64,000 bases of DNA, from the NCBI GenBank assembly GCA_013824245.1, contig PNNN01000009.1:123501-187500 (forward strand), read 5' to 3'. This stretch comes from Chlorobiaceae bacterium. GTDB taxonomy: Bacteria > Bacteroidota > Ignavibacteria > UBA10030 > SZUA-254. The position numbers were made by a program, and so were the translations under genes. Positions 18,610 to 27,434 of the stretch are shown here, one piece after another; within the stretch, counting starts at the first letter, position 1; each line of letters begins with the position of its first letter. The notes below the pieces were generated by a model. The model was given only the letters and a program-made list of their open reading frames with translations. It did no database searches and was not told where the DNA came from.

Positions 18610-20139
18610 CTATTTCACCAAATGGGCTTTCTTTACATCAGTAAACAAATTGTTTTTATCATCTATTGCATCTATTTTGAAGAAATATATTCCTGATGCT
18701 TTGTCTTGCCCATAAAAGTTTGCAGCATATTTTCCTGCTGCAAATTCTTGATTAACTAATGTTTCTACTAATTGTCCTAGAACATTGTACACTTTTAAAT
18801 TTACATGACTTTGTCTTGGTATTGTAAATTCAATATTTGCCTCTGGATTAAATGGTGCTGGGAATGGGTTGCTTATGCTGTATCCTTCTGGTATTGTTGA
18901 ACTGATTTCTCTTACTGCTGTACTTATATCTCCTGTAACAATAGAATCCTTACCATATCTTCCTGTGCTGTCTAATGCATACCAATCTCCAAACCATGAC
19001 ATATCTGCTCCTGCTCCATGTGCTTGACTATACCATAACCACAATTTATCATCATTATTTAATCTTCTTGAACTTGGAGCACTCATTATTGATTCTCCTG
19101 GAGAAGGATGCAAATCCTTATATCCTCTGGACCTAATGTTTTCCTTTAAATGAATACCGTATCTTCTTAAACTATCAACATTTTCCCGGTATTCTTCAAC
19201 CTTTACTTTAGATATAGTGCCCCATCCTGTTATTAACAGATATGTCCATGCTATAGTTCCTGGTCCTTCTGTCATTTCACTATTCGGTCTATACTCGTAA
19301 GACAATCCTCCTTCTGCGCTGTCTGTTTGTTCTTCTCTGTATGTTGCATTCCCGTGAGATGCAATAGTTATGCTGTCCATTGCTCTTTGTGCTCCTAATG
19401 CTAAGCTTGGTGGTTGTGCATATGGATCGCTTGGATTATTTTTTCTTAGGTAGATTCTTTGTTCTGACGGCGCTAAAATCGCGATTGTACCCATATCTAG
19501 CGGTGGTCCGCATGTTGCTGTAACTATTCTCGTTAAAAATAATACGCTTTTTCCTTCTAGTAATGGGTGTGTTGATTCTAATCTCGTATAAGGAAAGTTT
19601 TTGAAATTCATTGTAGTGTCTGAACTAATAGAAACATTATTTTCCATGAAGTGGCTTGTATCGTCTGGAATTGGCTCGAATTCTACACTCATCTTGTATG
19701 TTGATGTTGGAATATTATTAAATCCATACATTCCAGTTGTTTTATCTGAATGTGTTACAAATCTTTGATGATTTAATGTATCTTCTAATGTTATTCTTCC
19801 ATATGCGGGAGTCCATGTTTTTATTCTTGTTAATTTTCCAGAAACATTATTTTGTCCAATTGCTAAAAACATTGGGAAAAAGACCAAAAGTGAGAGCGCG
19901 AAAACCCGTCTCAGTACCGGCGCATGGTTGATAAATAAACTGAAAAATGGAATTGTAGAAGATGAAGGATGAACCGGAAGGGGAGTGAGGGTGATCCGGT
20001 TACGTGAGATTTTCCGAAGTTCATACGCAATCAGTTTTCGCAGCGATTCTTTATACGACCAACTAACCTTTTTGAACAGTTGAATGTTTCTTTTCCTGTT
20101 CTTAGTATGTCGAATGATTGGATAATAAAGTTTTTTCAT
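18610..20139 (-). CDS. Secreted protein with type IX secretion C-terminal sorting domain
   Basis: The last 85 residues (SNPFPAPFNPEANIEFTIP, then VYNVLGQLVETLVN and ASGIYFFKI) form a typical T9SS/FlgD-like sorting domain, so the product is probably exported to the cell surface. A hydrophobic export segment (FALSLLVFFPMFLAIG) is present, but about 70 mostly basic residues precede it, which is unusual for a signal peptide. A carboxypeptidase-regulatory-like beta segment follows it; the middle 300 residues I do not recognise. ATG 20139 is chosen because AGGAAA lies just upstream; an earlier in-frame start at 20217 would run through a palindrome. Codon use becomes A/T-rich right after the export segment. 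Confidence 0.7.
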   Translation of the reverse strand: MKKLYYPIIRHTKNRKRNIQLFKKVSWSYKESLRKLIAYELRKISRNRITLTPLPVHPSSSTIPFFSLFINHAPVLRRVFALSLLVFFPMFLAIGQNNVSGKLTRIKTWTPAYGRITLEDTLNHQRFVTHSDKTTGMYGFNNIPTSTYKMSVEFEPIPDDTSHFMENNVSISSDTTMNFKNFPYTRLESTHPLLEGKSVLFLTRIVTATCGPPLDMGTIAILAPSEQRIYLRKNNPSDPYAQPPSLALGAQRAMDSITIASHGNATYREEQTDSAEGGLSYEYRPNSEMTEGPGTIAWTYLLITGWGTISKVKVEEYRENVDSLRRYGIHLKENIRSRGYKDLHPSPGESIMSAPSSRRLNNDDKLWLWYSQAHGAGADMSWFGDWYALDSTGRYGKDSIVTGDISTAVREISSTIPEGYSISNPFPAPFNPEANIEFTIPRQSHVNLKVYNVLGQLVETLVNQEFAAGKYAANFYGQDKASGIYFFKIDAIDDKNNLFTDVKKAHLVK

Positions 20140-20170
20140 AGCTTTTCCTGTTTTCCTCATACTTTTTGAT

Positions 20171-20222
20171 AAACCTTGCGAAGGTTGACTTAATTGAACT
20201 GAGTTGAACCTTCGCAAGGTTT
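20171..20222. repeat. Palindromic element AACCTTGCGAAGGTT
   Basis: The perfect 16-bp arms AAACCTTGCGAAGGTT (20171-20186) and AACCTTCGCAAGGTTT (20207-20222) flank a 20-base loop, and each arm is itself nearly palindromic. It lies just upstream of the chosen start of the sorting-domain protein. Confidence 0.75.
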
Positions 20223-20324
20223 CAAGTCTACGAACTTCAAAAGGTTCTTTATATATATATCGTTACAATTAAACTTACCTGCTGAATTTCTAAATTTATA
20301 AAAAGGAAAGGATAATAACAATTT

Positions 20325-20407
20325 GTAGAACGAACTTCAGTTCGTTAAACATTTGGCAAAGAACGAAATATCCGCAGGATCCCTTTGGGGAATTTCGTTC
20401 TACATTT
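20325..20407. repeat. Dispersed palindrome, copy 2 (compound form)
   Basis: TGTAGAACGAACTTCAGTTCG at 20325-20345 repeats copy 1. It is followed by AGAACGAAAT and, after a 25-base spacer, ATTTCGTTCTACA, so TGTAGAACGA and TCGTTCTACA close an element of about 80 bp. The rest of the gap 20140-20426 holds the palindrome at 20171-20222 and no gene. Confidence 0.75.
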
Positions 20408-20426
20408 TAATCTCCCAATTAGAATT

Positions 20427-22076
20427 TTAGACCTTTATAATTTGATGCTTGAATTGGTCGATCACTACTTCACTCTTTAAAGATTTCACAAAATCTAATC
20501 CATGCTTATTCATAAAATGGATAATATTTAATTCCCTCTCCTGAAAGTTGCGATTCGGGAAAATGCTGTTGGTTATTTTGCTTACCTGTTTTAGCGCTGT
20601 ATCATGCTTTCTGCTGTGCGCCTCCGAAACTTTTCCTTTTAACACAATAAACTGTTGTTCTATTTTATCTTTCGTATTCTGAAGCGCTCCAAGTAATGTT
20701 GGGTCGATGTAATTTAATCCGAACTTCATTTCGTTCGTCAGATCGTTTATTTTATGAGCGGCTTCCTGAAACATTTCGTCAATGTTGACTTCGGAAACGA
20801 TATCGATAACTTTTGAATTGATTTTATCAGGATTCCCGAAAAATTCAATAAGGTCTAATTGATATTTGTCCATTACCCGCTCAAATTTATCTTCAATAAT
20901 CGTTACGCTGGCTCTTGGATAAATTACAGGCATTGTGAGACCGAAATATTGATATACTTTTTTCAGTTGAGCGAAATATGCAACTTCGGATGGTCCCGCA
21001 ACATAAGCGAATGTCGGCAACAGTAAATCCTGACAGATAGGTCTGAGAGCCACATTGGGGCTTAATAACTCCGGATAATCGATTGCTATTTTAAGCATGT
21101 CATCTTTTGAGATGAAATGTCTCGTTCCCTTCAAGCTGAAATCTGTTTCGCGCGGCTCAATAAAATATCTTCCATTCTTAAAAAAATAGAAGAGATTCAA
21201 AGCTTTGGTTTTTATCTGGGCATGATATTTTTCTTCCAGTTGTGCGCTTTGTTGAATGATTAACTGAGATACTTTCGGAAACTCGGCTATCTCTTTTTGA
21301 AAAATAGGGGAGAGGAGCTGCTTGAATTGTTTATTGTATGATGAGATAAAAATCAAACCATCATCTTGAAAGAAGTAGTGCATCATAGCAATAAATGCCT
21401 GATTGAACGATGAACCCGGTTTATAGCATCTTTGAAGCAGTTCCAACATCGGCGTTTTAAATTCCGAATTGCCGATATTGTTTTTAATCGATTCAAAGAA
21501 TTGATCTATATTTTGATCGAATGCAATTTCACCGACTGGTCCGTAATTTTTCCCTGTACCTTTTATGGAAGATAAATATTCAATAACCTGTAAAATTTGA
21601 TCATGGTTTATGATCCCTATCTTATTTACTTCATCAAAATCGTGATCTTCACCTTCCAGCCAGAATACAGGAACGAATTTGAATTGCGGATTTTGAATAC
21701 TTAATTCACGTGCAAGTTTTATCGCGGTAATAGTTTTATAAATCGTATAGACCGGACCTGTGAGTAAGCCGACTTGCTGACCGGTAACAACTGCGAATGT
21801 ATTCTCATCACCCAAAAGTTTGATATTATCTACCGTTGCCTGACTTGCACCCGCAGATAGATTTTGTTCAAGTAAAACATCCACCAATAGTTGTCGATGT
21901 TTACATCGTTGATTCAGGTGTGTGGTAAAACTTTCATCGCATTTGATGTTGCGGAAATCGAATTGATAATACTGTTTTAGTTTATCAAAATCGTTTATAT
22001 AATCTTGATATAACCGTGTAAGTCCGAATTCAGTTTTTGGAAGTTCTGATATATTGATTAATGCTGTTGTTTCCAT
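20427..22076 (-). CDS. bshC: Bacillithiol biosynthesis cysteine-adding enzyme BshC
   Basis: BshC is thought to ligate cysteine to glucosaminyl-malate in the last step of bacillithiol synthesis. The 549-residue length and the motifs VVTGQQVGLLTGPVYTIYKT, FWLEGEDHDFDEVN and PICQDLLLPTFAYVAGPSEVAYFAQL are diagnostic. A C-terminal coiled-coil region spans roughly 450-520. It follows the nucleoside salvage genes on the same strand with a 45-bp gap, so co-transcription is possible. It implies bacillithiol as a low-molecular-weight thiol; bshA and bshB are not in the window. Confidence 0.95.
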   Translation of the reverse strand: METTALINISELPKTEFGLTRLYQDYINDFDKLKQYYQFDFRNIKCDESFTTHLNQRCKHRQLLVDVLLEQNLSAGASQATVDNIKLLGDENTFAVVTGQQVGLLTGPVYTIYKTITAIKLARELSIQNPQFKFVPVFWLEGEDHDFDEVNKIGIINHDQILQVIEYLSSIKGTGKNYGPVGEIAFDQNIDQFFESIKNNIGNSEFKTPMLELLQRCYKPGSSFNQAFIAMMHYFFQDDGLIFISSYNKQFKQLLSPIFQKEIAEFPKVSQLIIQQSAQLEEKYHAQIKTKALNLFYFFKNGRYFIEPRETDFSLKGTRHFISKDDMLKIAIDYPELLSPNVALRPICQDLLLPTFAYVAGPSEVAYFAQLKKVYQYFGLTMPVIYPRASVTIIEDKFERVMDKYQLDLIEFFGNPDKINSKVIDIVSEVNIDEMFQEAAHKINDLTNEMKFGLNYIDPTLLGALQNTKDKIEQQFIVLKGKVSEAHSRKHDTALKQVSKITNSIFPNRNFQERELNIIHFMNKHGLDFVKSLKSEVVIDQFKHQIIKV

Positions 22077-22121
22077 ATCGATAAGTCGAATTCTATTGTT
22101 AAATAAAAATCTTTCTGAATA

Positions 22122-22943
22122 TTAGCCGAGCTCTTCAACAACCCCGGTTATTAGCCGGCTGAATGTATGCCTAACTCGGTTTGCAACTTCTGTTACTTCT
22201 TGATGCGAAAGTTTTTGATCTAATATCCCTGTCGATAAATTTGTAATGCAAGAAAACCCGGCTACTCGCATTCCCAAGCTGAAAGCGAGAGAAACTTCGT
22301 TCACAGTCGACATTCCAACGGCGTCTGCTCCCAGCTTACCAATCATTCTAACTTCAGAAGCAGTTTCGTAACTCGGACCCTTAAGACCACAATAGATACC
22401 AGACTGCAAATGGATATCAGCAGTTCGTGCAATATCAATAATTTTATTCTGAAAATCTAAATCATACAAAGGTTGGTTGTGAAGTGATACCGATTTATTC
22501 CCTAATGGATTTTGAAATGTGAGATTAATATGATCTGTAATCAACATTAGATCACCGGGTGTAAATTGTTTGTTTATACCACCTGCTGCATTTGTTACAA
22601 TCAATGTTTTAATGCCTAAAGCATGTGCAACACGAATGGGATATAAAATTGTTTCAATATTTCCGGTCTCATAAAAATGGACACGTCCTTGAAAAGCTAA
22701 AAGTGCAACTTTGCCAATTTTACCAAATATCAATCTGCCTTTATGTCCTTCGACAGAAGAATGAGGGTAGTGAGGAATAGATTGGGTATCGATAACTGCT
22801 GAAGATGAGATTGTTTCTGCAAATTCTCCCAAACCTGAACCGAGAATGATAGCTATTTTTGGTTTCAGCTTGGTTTGGCTTCGGATTGCCTTGATCGATT
22901 CCTTTAAATTATCTTCTAATGTTTTTGGTCGAATTATTTTCAT
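22122..22943 (-). CDS. punA: Purine nucleoside phosphorylase
   Basis: This enzyme phosphorolyses purine (deoxy)nucleosides, probably inosine and guanosine, to base and pentose 1-phosphate. The 273 residues show IILGSGLGEFAE, the phosphate-binding SSVEGHKGRLIFG, VTNAAGGINKQF and GAVDAVGMSTVNEVSLA-type segments (here GADAVGMSTVNEV) of the trimeric PNP class. ATG 22943 is chosen because it overlaps the transporter stop codon by 4 nt (ATGA) and gives the normal family length; the open frame extends further upstream. It lies in cdd-tdk-transporter-punA. Confidence 0.93.
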   Translation of the reverse strand: MKIIRPKTLEDNLKESIKAIRSQTKLKPKIAIILGSGLGEFAETISSSAVIDTQSIPHYPHSSVEGHKGRLIFGKIGKVALLAFQGRVHFYETGNIETILYPIRVAHALGIKTLIVTNAAGGINKQFTPGDLMLITDHINLTFQNPLGNKSVSLHNQPLYDLDFQNKIIDIARTADIHLQSGIYCGLKGPSYETASEVRMIGKLGADAVGMSTVNEVSLAFSLGMRVAGFSCITNLSTGILDQKLSHQEVTEVANRVRHTFSRLITGVVEELG

Positions 22944-24289
22944 CCCAATAAAATTCCCGCAATTGTTGCAGTTAATAATGTTGATAATGTGCCACCAAGA
23001 ACAGCCCGTAAACCTAATGATGCTAAATCTTTTTTTCTTTCGGGAGCCATTGGGCTGATACCGCCGATTTGTATAGCAATTGATGAAAAGTTGGCAAATC
23101 CACAAAGCGCGAATGTTGCCATTGTAATAGCTTTTTCAGACATGATGCCTTGCTTTATGAACGCGGCAAGATCGAGATAGGCGACAAATTCGTTGAGAAC
23201 TACTTTGGTTCCTAATAAACTGCCGAATATAAATGAATCGTTCCAAGGAACTCCAATCGCAAAAGCAAGGTATTGCAATACCGTACCGAAAACTACTTGC
23301 ATGCTTAGAGGTTGTTTGATTGTTGACATCAGATAAGAATTGATTCCGGTGATGTCACCAAATTGCAGAAGAAGATAATTAAGCATAGCTATGAAAGCAA
23401 TGAATGCCAATAACATACCGCCGACATTTAACGCCAATTGAAGCCCGTCTGAAGCGCCGGTTGCCGCCGCTTCAATGACGTTCGACGATTTCTGCTCTAT
23501 CTTTAACTTCACTGTACCCTTGGTTAAAGGTTCTCCAACTTCGGGGTAGATAATTTTAGAAATAGCTAAAGAGGCAGGCGCCGCCATTACGCTTGCGGCT
23601 AATAATTTTACTGCAAAATTTAATTGGGCGGTTGCTACATCTGTCCCATGGATTGCTGCAAACGAATGTCCCAGCATTTGGATGTACGCCGCCATAACAC
23701 CGCCTGCAATCGTTGCCATACCTCCGACCATTATGGTGAGCAATTCCGATTGCGTCATTGTTGATATGTAAGGACGTATTAGAAGGGGAGCTTCAGTTTG
23801 TCCAACGAATATATTTCCTGTGTTCGATAAAGATTCTGCTCCGCTTGTCCCCATCAATTTTGCCATCAACCACGCCATTCCCTTCACCACCTGTTGCAAT
23901 ATACCGATGTAATACAGAACAGATGTCAGAGAAGACACAAAAATGATAGTTGGAAGAACTTGAAACGCGAAGAAGAATCCCAAGCTTTCAGGACCATAAT
24001 TAACTGCCAAATTTCCAAAAACAAATTTAGCGCCTTCAATCGTGAATCCTAATAAACTTACAACAGCGCTTCCTAACCAATCGATTATAAGTTTCGGCAA
24101 TCCAAGCGGATAGAAGAAAGCAGTTAAAGGTTCGTGTAGGATAATTAAAATCGCAAAAGTAATTTGTATCCCTAAACCAGATGCGACTAATTTCCAATTT
24201 ATACGTTTCTTATTATTGGAAAATAAAAATGCGATTCCTAAAATTACAATGATGCCTAATAACCCGCGCAGTATCGTTGATATATCCAT
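22940..24289 (-). CDS. Concentrative nucleoside transporter (NupC/CNT family)
   Basis: This 449-residue inner-membrane protein has about ten hydrophobic segments and the CNT signatures NTGNIFVGQTEAPLLIRPY, AAPASLAISKI, GTKVVLNEFVAY and CGFANFSSIAIQIGG. CNT proteins import nucleosides with a cation gradient. ATG 24289, seven bases after the tdk stop codon, gives the standard N-terminus MDISTILRGLLGI; the frame is open further upstream but that part only shadows tdk. The context with phosphorylase, kinase and deaminase confirms a nucleoside uptake role. Confidence 0.95.
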   Translation of the reverse strand: MDISTILRGLLGIIVILGIAFLFSNNKKRINWKLVASGLGIQITFAILIILHEPLTAFFYPLGLPKLIIDWLGSAVVSLLGFTIEGAKFVFGNLAVNYGPESLGFFFAFQVLPTIIFVSSLTSVLYYIGILQQVVKGMAWLMAKLMGTSGAESLSNTGNIFVGQTEAPLLIRPYISTMTQSELLTIMVGGMATIAGGVMAAYIQMLGHSFAAIHGTDVATAQLNFAVKLLAASVMAAPASLAISKIIYPEVGEPLTKGTVKLKIEQKSSNVIEAAATGASDGLQLALNVGGMLLAFIAFIAMLNYLLLQFGDITGINSYLMSTIKQPLSMQVVFGTVLQYLAFAIGVPWNDSFIFGSLLGTKVVLNEFVAYLDLAAFIKQGIMSEKAITMATFALCGFANFSSIAIQIGGISPMAPERKKDLASLGLRAVLGGTLSTLLTATIAGILLG

Positions 24290-24296
24290 AGCTAAT

Positions 24297-24875
24297 TCAA
24301 TCGGTTGTTGGAGGAACGAAACATTTGCGGCATCGGGCTTCGTAAACGCCGCGTGCTCCAACAACAACCAATTCATGTTGTTCTGTGGTTCTTTGTGTAC
24401 GATCAGCCGGATTACCACATACCATGCAAATAGCAAGGGTTTTGGTTATATACTCGGCAACAGCTAACAATTTTGGTATCGGTCCAAATGGCCTACCGCG
24501 ATAGTCCTGATCTAGGCCGGCTACTAAAACGCGTTTTCCGGCATTCGCCAATTCTTCGCAAACCTCAACCAAGTCGGGAGAAAAAAATTGTCCTTCATCT
24601 ATACCTATCACTTGAGCGTCTTTAGATAGGTTAAGGATTTCAGAAGGATTATCGACTACGATTGAAGGTAAAGATTGCTCGCTATGCGATACAATTTGAT
24701 TCGAACTATACCGATTGTCAATCTTTGGTTTGAAGATTAAAACTTTTTGTTTAGCGATTTGAGCGCGGCGCAAACGGCGGATCAATTCTTCGGTTTTGCC
24801 GCTGTACATACATCCACAAACAACTTCAATCCATCCGGTGTTTTGTGGCATATTGTGTAGAGTTACGACTTCCAT
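24297..24875 (-). CDS. tdk: Thymidine kinase
   Basis: This 192-residue type II thymidine kinase phosphorylates thymidine (and deoxyuridine) with ATP. The P-loop GCMYSGKT is at 21-28, the catalytic Glu94 lies in GIDEGQFF, and the structural zinc is bound by Cys150, Cys153, Cys182 and Cys185. The lasso loop TTEQHELVVVGARGVYEARC is intact. It follows cdd by 5 bp and precedes the transporter by 7 bp. Confidence 0.96.
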   Translation of the reverse strand: MEVVTLHNMPQNTGWIEVVCGCMYSGKTEELIRRLRRAQIAKQKVLIFKPKIDNRYSSNQIVSHSEQSLPSIVVDNPSEILNLSKDAQVIGIDEGQFFSPDLVEVCEELANAGKRVLVAGLDQDYRGRPFGPIPKLLAVAEYITKTLAICMVCGNPADRTQRTTEQHELVVVGARGVYEARCRKCFVPPTTD

Positions 24876-24880
24876 TGTAA

Positions 24881-25282
24881 TTATTTTTTTGGTTTAAAGA
24901 TAAGGTTATTAAATGATGCTGGTAGAAGAATGCTTAATTTCGTTATAGATATTTTTCCCTTTTTGTCAGATAAAACAACGTCGACGTCTCCGGCTAAATC
25001 CATCAACACCTGACGGCACGCACCACATGGGGGAATAAAATCAATCTTATCAGAATTTATAGCTATCGCCTTAAATTTTCTTTCGCCGTTTGAGATTGCA
25101 TTGAAGATGGCAGTTCGTTCGGCGCATATGGTTAAGCTGAATGAACTGTTTTCAATATTACATCCGGTATAAATTTTACCTGACGAAGTTAGTAATGCCG
25201 CTCCGACACGAAGACTTGAATATGGAGCATGAGAATATTTTTGAGCTTCGGTTGCTTTCTTTACAAGATTCTTATAATTCAA
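24881..25282 (-). CDS. cdd: Cytidine deaminase
   Basis: Cdd deaminates cytidine and deoxycytidine to the uridine forms. This is the short tetrameric type of 133 residues, with zinc ligands Cys53, Cys86 and Cys89 and the proton-shuttle Glu55 (CAERTAI, PPCGACRQVL). It is the promoter-proximal gene of the salvage operon. With Tdk, the transporter and PunA it forms a route for taking up and reusing DNA- and RNA-derived nucleosides. Confidence 0.96.
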   Translation of the reverse strand: MNYKNLVKKATEAQKYSHAPYSSLRVGAALLTSSGKIYTGCNIENSSFSLTICAERTAIFNAISNGERKFKAIAINSDKIDFIPPCGACRQVLMDLAGDVDVVLSDKKGKISITKLSILLPASFNNLIFKPKK

Positions 25283-25312
25283 AGATTGCTTTCAAATGTT
25301 AAAAGTAGGCGA

Positions 25313-25341
25313 AATATAGAAAAAATGTGGATGATAATCAA
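25313..25341 (-). promoter_or_regulatory. Promoter of the cdd-tdk-CNT-punA operon
   Basis: On the minus strand TTGATT (25341-25336) and TATATT (25318-25313) are 17 bp apart, 30 bp before cdd. It lies back to back with the promoter of the PASTA gene. Confidence 0.65.
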
Positions 25342-25344
25342 GAT

Positions 25345-25373
25345 TTGAAGTTCTGAAAAGTATTTCCTATATT
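25345..25373 (+). promoter_or_regulatory. Promoter of the PASTA-protein gene
   Basis: TTGAAG (25345-25350), a 17-bp spacer and TATATT (25368-25373) lie 12 bp before the start codon, so the transcript would be nearly leaderless. Confidence 0.55.
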
Positions 25374-25385
25374 TTTTCAATCATT

Positions 25386-26165
25386 ATGAAGCTCAACAAA
25401 AAAATTATTAATCTCCTTAAATCTTCCTTAGCAAAGAAAATATTCTTTGTGGCAGGTGGATTATTGCTATTATTTTTTCTGTTCAACGATTTTTTCATGT
25501 ATTGGTACGTTGACAAAGAGGCAACGTCTATTGTGCCTAACGTAGTCGGTTTAAAATATGATGAAGCGATCCATTTATTAGATTCCTTAGGATTTGAACC
25601 GCGTAAAGGGGATGTTCGGTTAGACAGAGAACATCCGGCAGATATCGTGATAGTGCAAAACCCGCAGGTTGGGATGAAGGTTAAAACCGGTCGCCGCATT
25701 TACATGACAGTGAGCGCAGGTGAAATCACGGTTATCGTTCCAAACATAAAGGGAAAGACTTTACGGGATGCGAGATTCAGATTAGAACGTGAAGGATTAA
25801 AATTAGGCAATGTTGATTACGAAACTTCTGATGAATTTCCGGCAGGCACTGTCATATCTCAAAAAATAGAACCCGGCTCTCAGGTGAAACGGGATATTTC
25901 TGTTTCATGTGTTGTTAGCGAAGGCAGCGAAGATAATTTAATTCAGATTCCTGATCTAACCGGTAAAACCTTATCCGATGCCGAAAAATTATTAAAGGAT
26001 TCTGGATTATCAGTTGGAAATATCACTTATATTTCCTCAAACGATTTATTGCCGAACACTGTAATAGATCAATATCCGCGGTTGGGAGAGAAAGCGCTTC
26101 CCGATAAAAAAGTTGACTTGATAGTTGTGCAAAGCAATGACAATAACAATATGCGCGAAAATTGA
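25386..26165 (+). CDS. Membrane-anchored triple-PASTA protein
   Basis: This 259-residue protein has a short cytoplasmic basic N-terminus, one membrane helix (about 16-38) and three consecutive PASTA domains (about 48-112, 113-181 and 182-252), each with the VPNVVGLKYDEAIHLL-type start. PASTA domains bind peptidoglycan fragments or beta-lactams. Here they are not attached to a Ser/Thr kinase or a penicillin-binding protein, so it is probably a periplasmic cell-wall-binding or scaffold protein. It is followed 12 bp later by rpe, and has its own promoter divergent from the salvage operon. Confidence 0.88.
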   Translation: MKLNKKIINLLKSSLAKKIFFVAGGLLLLFFLFNDFFMYWYVDKEATSIVPNVVGLKYDEAIHLLDSLGFEPRKGDVRLDREHPADIVIVQNPQVGMKVKTGRRIYMTVSAGEITVIVPNIKGKTLRDARFRLEREGLKLGNVDYETSDEFPAGTVISQKIEPGSQVKRDISVSCVVSEGSEDNLIQIPDLTGKTLSDAEKLLKDSGLSVGNITYISSNDLLPNTVIDQYPRLGEKALPDKKVDLIVVQSNDNNNMREN

Positions 26166-26177
26166 AAAGGAAAATCG

Positions 26178-26831
26178 ATGATTAAAATTGCCCCGTCAAT
26201 TCTTTCTGCAAATTTTGCAAATCTTGAAAAAGATATAAAAATTCTTGAAAGAGGAGGAGCTGATTGGCTTCACCTTGATATTATGGATGGAAATTTTGTT
26301 CCGAATATCACATTTGGTCCTATCGTTATCAAATCACTTCGCAAAATCACAAAGCTTAAACTCGACGCTCATTTAATGATCGAGAAACCAGAAAGATATA
26401 TTGAAGATTTTAAAAAGGCGGGCACAGATATTTTAACTGTACACGTTGAAGCTACAACTCATCTGCACAGAACCATAACGCAAATTAAAAAATTGGGGAT
26501 GAAAACCGGTGTAAGCATCAATCCATCCACGCCTGCAATTGCCTTAAGAGAAATTATACCGTTTGTCGATCTTGTTTTAGTGATGACTGTAAATCCGGGT
26601 TTTGGCGGACAAAAATTTATTCCAACTATGATTAGAAAAATTCAGGAGGTAGCAATTATGTGTGAAACGTCCGGGCGAAAGATCCATCTACAGGTTGATG
26701 GTGGAATAGATGAAACAAACATCCGCGCAGTTTATGAGGCGGGCGCCACTGTAACTGTAGCGGGATACTCAATTTTCTCAAAAGAAAACATTCCAAAAGC
26801 AATTCAAAATCTAAAGAAATTGACACGCTGA
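26178..26831 (+). CDS. rpe: Ribulose-phosphate 3-epimerase
   Basis: Rpe interconverts ribulose 5-phosphate and xylulose 5-phosphate in the pentose phosphate pathway. The 217-residue TIM barrel shows IAPSILSANFANL, the metal and acid/base residues His32 and Asp34 (LHLDIMDG), DAHLMI, VMTVNPGFGGQKF and QVDGGI. The ribosome-binding site is AAGGA before ATG 26178. Ribose 1-phosphate released by the neighbouring nucleoside salvage could feed the same pathway, although the genes are on opposite strands. Confidence 0.96.
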   Translation: MIKIAPSILSANFANLEKDIKILERGGADWLHLDIMDGNFVPNITFGPIVIKSLRKITKLKLDAHLMIEKPERYIEDFKKAGTDILTVHVEATTHLHRTITQIKKLGMKTGVSINPSTPAIALREIIPFVDLVLVMTVNPGFGGQKFIPTMIRKIQEVAIMCETSGRKIHLQVDGGIDETNIRAVYEAGATVTVAGYSIFSKENIPKAIQNLKKLTR

Positions 26832-26854
26832 TCATTTATCGATCATAGCTATTT

Positions 26855-26883
26855 TTCAATGGTATTGCTTTTATCATTATAAT
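26855..26883 (+). promoter_or_regulatory. Promoter of the lrp-glnA unit
   Basis: TATAAT at 26878-26883 is preceded after 17 bp by a weak -35 sequence TTCAAT (26855-26860). A weak -35 box would fit an activator- or repressor-controlled promoter. Confidence 0.45.
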
Positions 26884-26893
26884 GCCTTATTAT

Positions 26894-26920
26894 ATTAGGT
26901 AATATTAATAAATACCTAAT
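26894..26920 (+). promoter_or_regulatory. Inverted repeat, likely Lrp-type operator
   Basis: The perfect 8-bp arms ATTAGGTA (26894-26901) and TACCTAAT (26913-26920) with an A/T-rich 11-bp centre lie just downstream of the TATAAT box and 37 bp before the regulator gene. The placement fits autoregulation by the Lrp/AsnC protein. Confidence 0.5.
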
Positions 26921-26957
26921 TAATTAAAGAATAAACGAATAATTAGCGAATAATATT

Positions 26958-27416
26958 ATGATTGATGAAATTGATATCAAAATATTAAATCTTTTGCAGA
27001 ATCATGGGCGAACACGCAGGAACGAAATCGCAGAGCATGTGGGGTTATCTATCCCATCTGTGAGTGATCGGCTTAAAAAACTGGAGGATAACGGTTTCAT
27101 ACTTCAATACACAACCGTTCTCAATCCAAAAAAATTCGGGAAAGATATCACTGCCTTCATAGCGGTGAAAGTTGATTCATCGAAGCATTATTCTGCGTTC
27201 ATAGACAAGGCAAATGATAACGATGAAGTTTTAGAGTGTCACGCAATTACGGGAGACGGATCTCATCTGCTCAAAATTAGAACCGAGAATGCGACATCTC
27301 TTGAAAAACTTTTATCAAAGATTCAATCGTGGAGCGGAGTAACAGATACTAGAACAAGCATTGTTCTCTCTACCACAAAAGAAAGTATGAAAATAAATCT
27401 CACAATGAAACGGTAA
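26958..27416 (+). CDS. Lrp/AsnC-family transcriptional regulator
   Basis: This 152-residue regulator has an N-terminal winged helix-turn-helix (DEIDIKILNLLQNHGRTRRNEIAEHVGLSIPSVSDRLKKLE region, 1-60) and a C-terminal RAM/AsnC ligand-binding domain (about 68-148). Family members form octamers that sense amino acids. The gene is 18 bp upstream of glnA, so the sensor and glutamine synthetase are probably co-transcribed, and the effector may be glutamine or a related amino acid. A perfect palindrome precedes the gene. Confidence 0.92.
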   Translation: MIDEIDIKILNLLQNHGRTRRNEIAEHVGLSIPSVSDRLKKLEDNGFILQYTTVLNPKKFGKDITAFIAVKVDSSKHYSAFIDKANDNDEVLECHAITGDGSHLLKIRTENATSLEKLLSKIQSWSGVTDTRTSIVLSTTKESMKINLTMKR

Positions 27417-27434
27417 ATAAGGAAAGGAATTCGT

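Noticed and set aside
20140..20217. Start of the sorting-signal protein at 20217
   Set aside because: The extra 26 codons are encoded within a perfect palindrome, while the later ATG has a ribosome-binding site.
17400..20426. Insertion sequence or transposon in the repeat island
   Set aside because: No transposase gene and no long terminal inverted repeats bound the region; only short palindromes and direct repeats are present.
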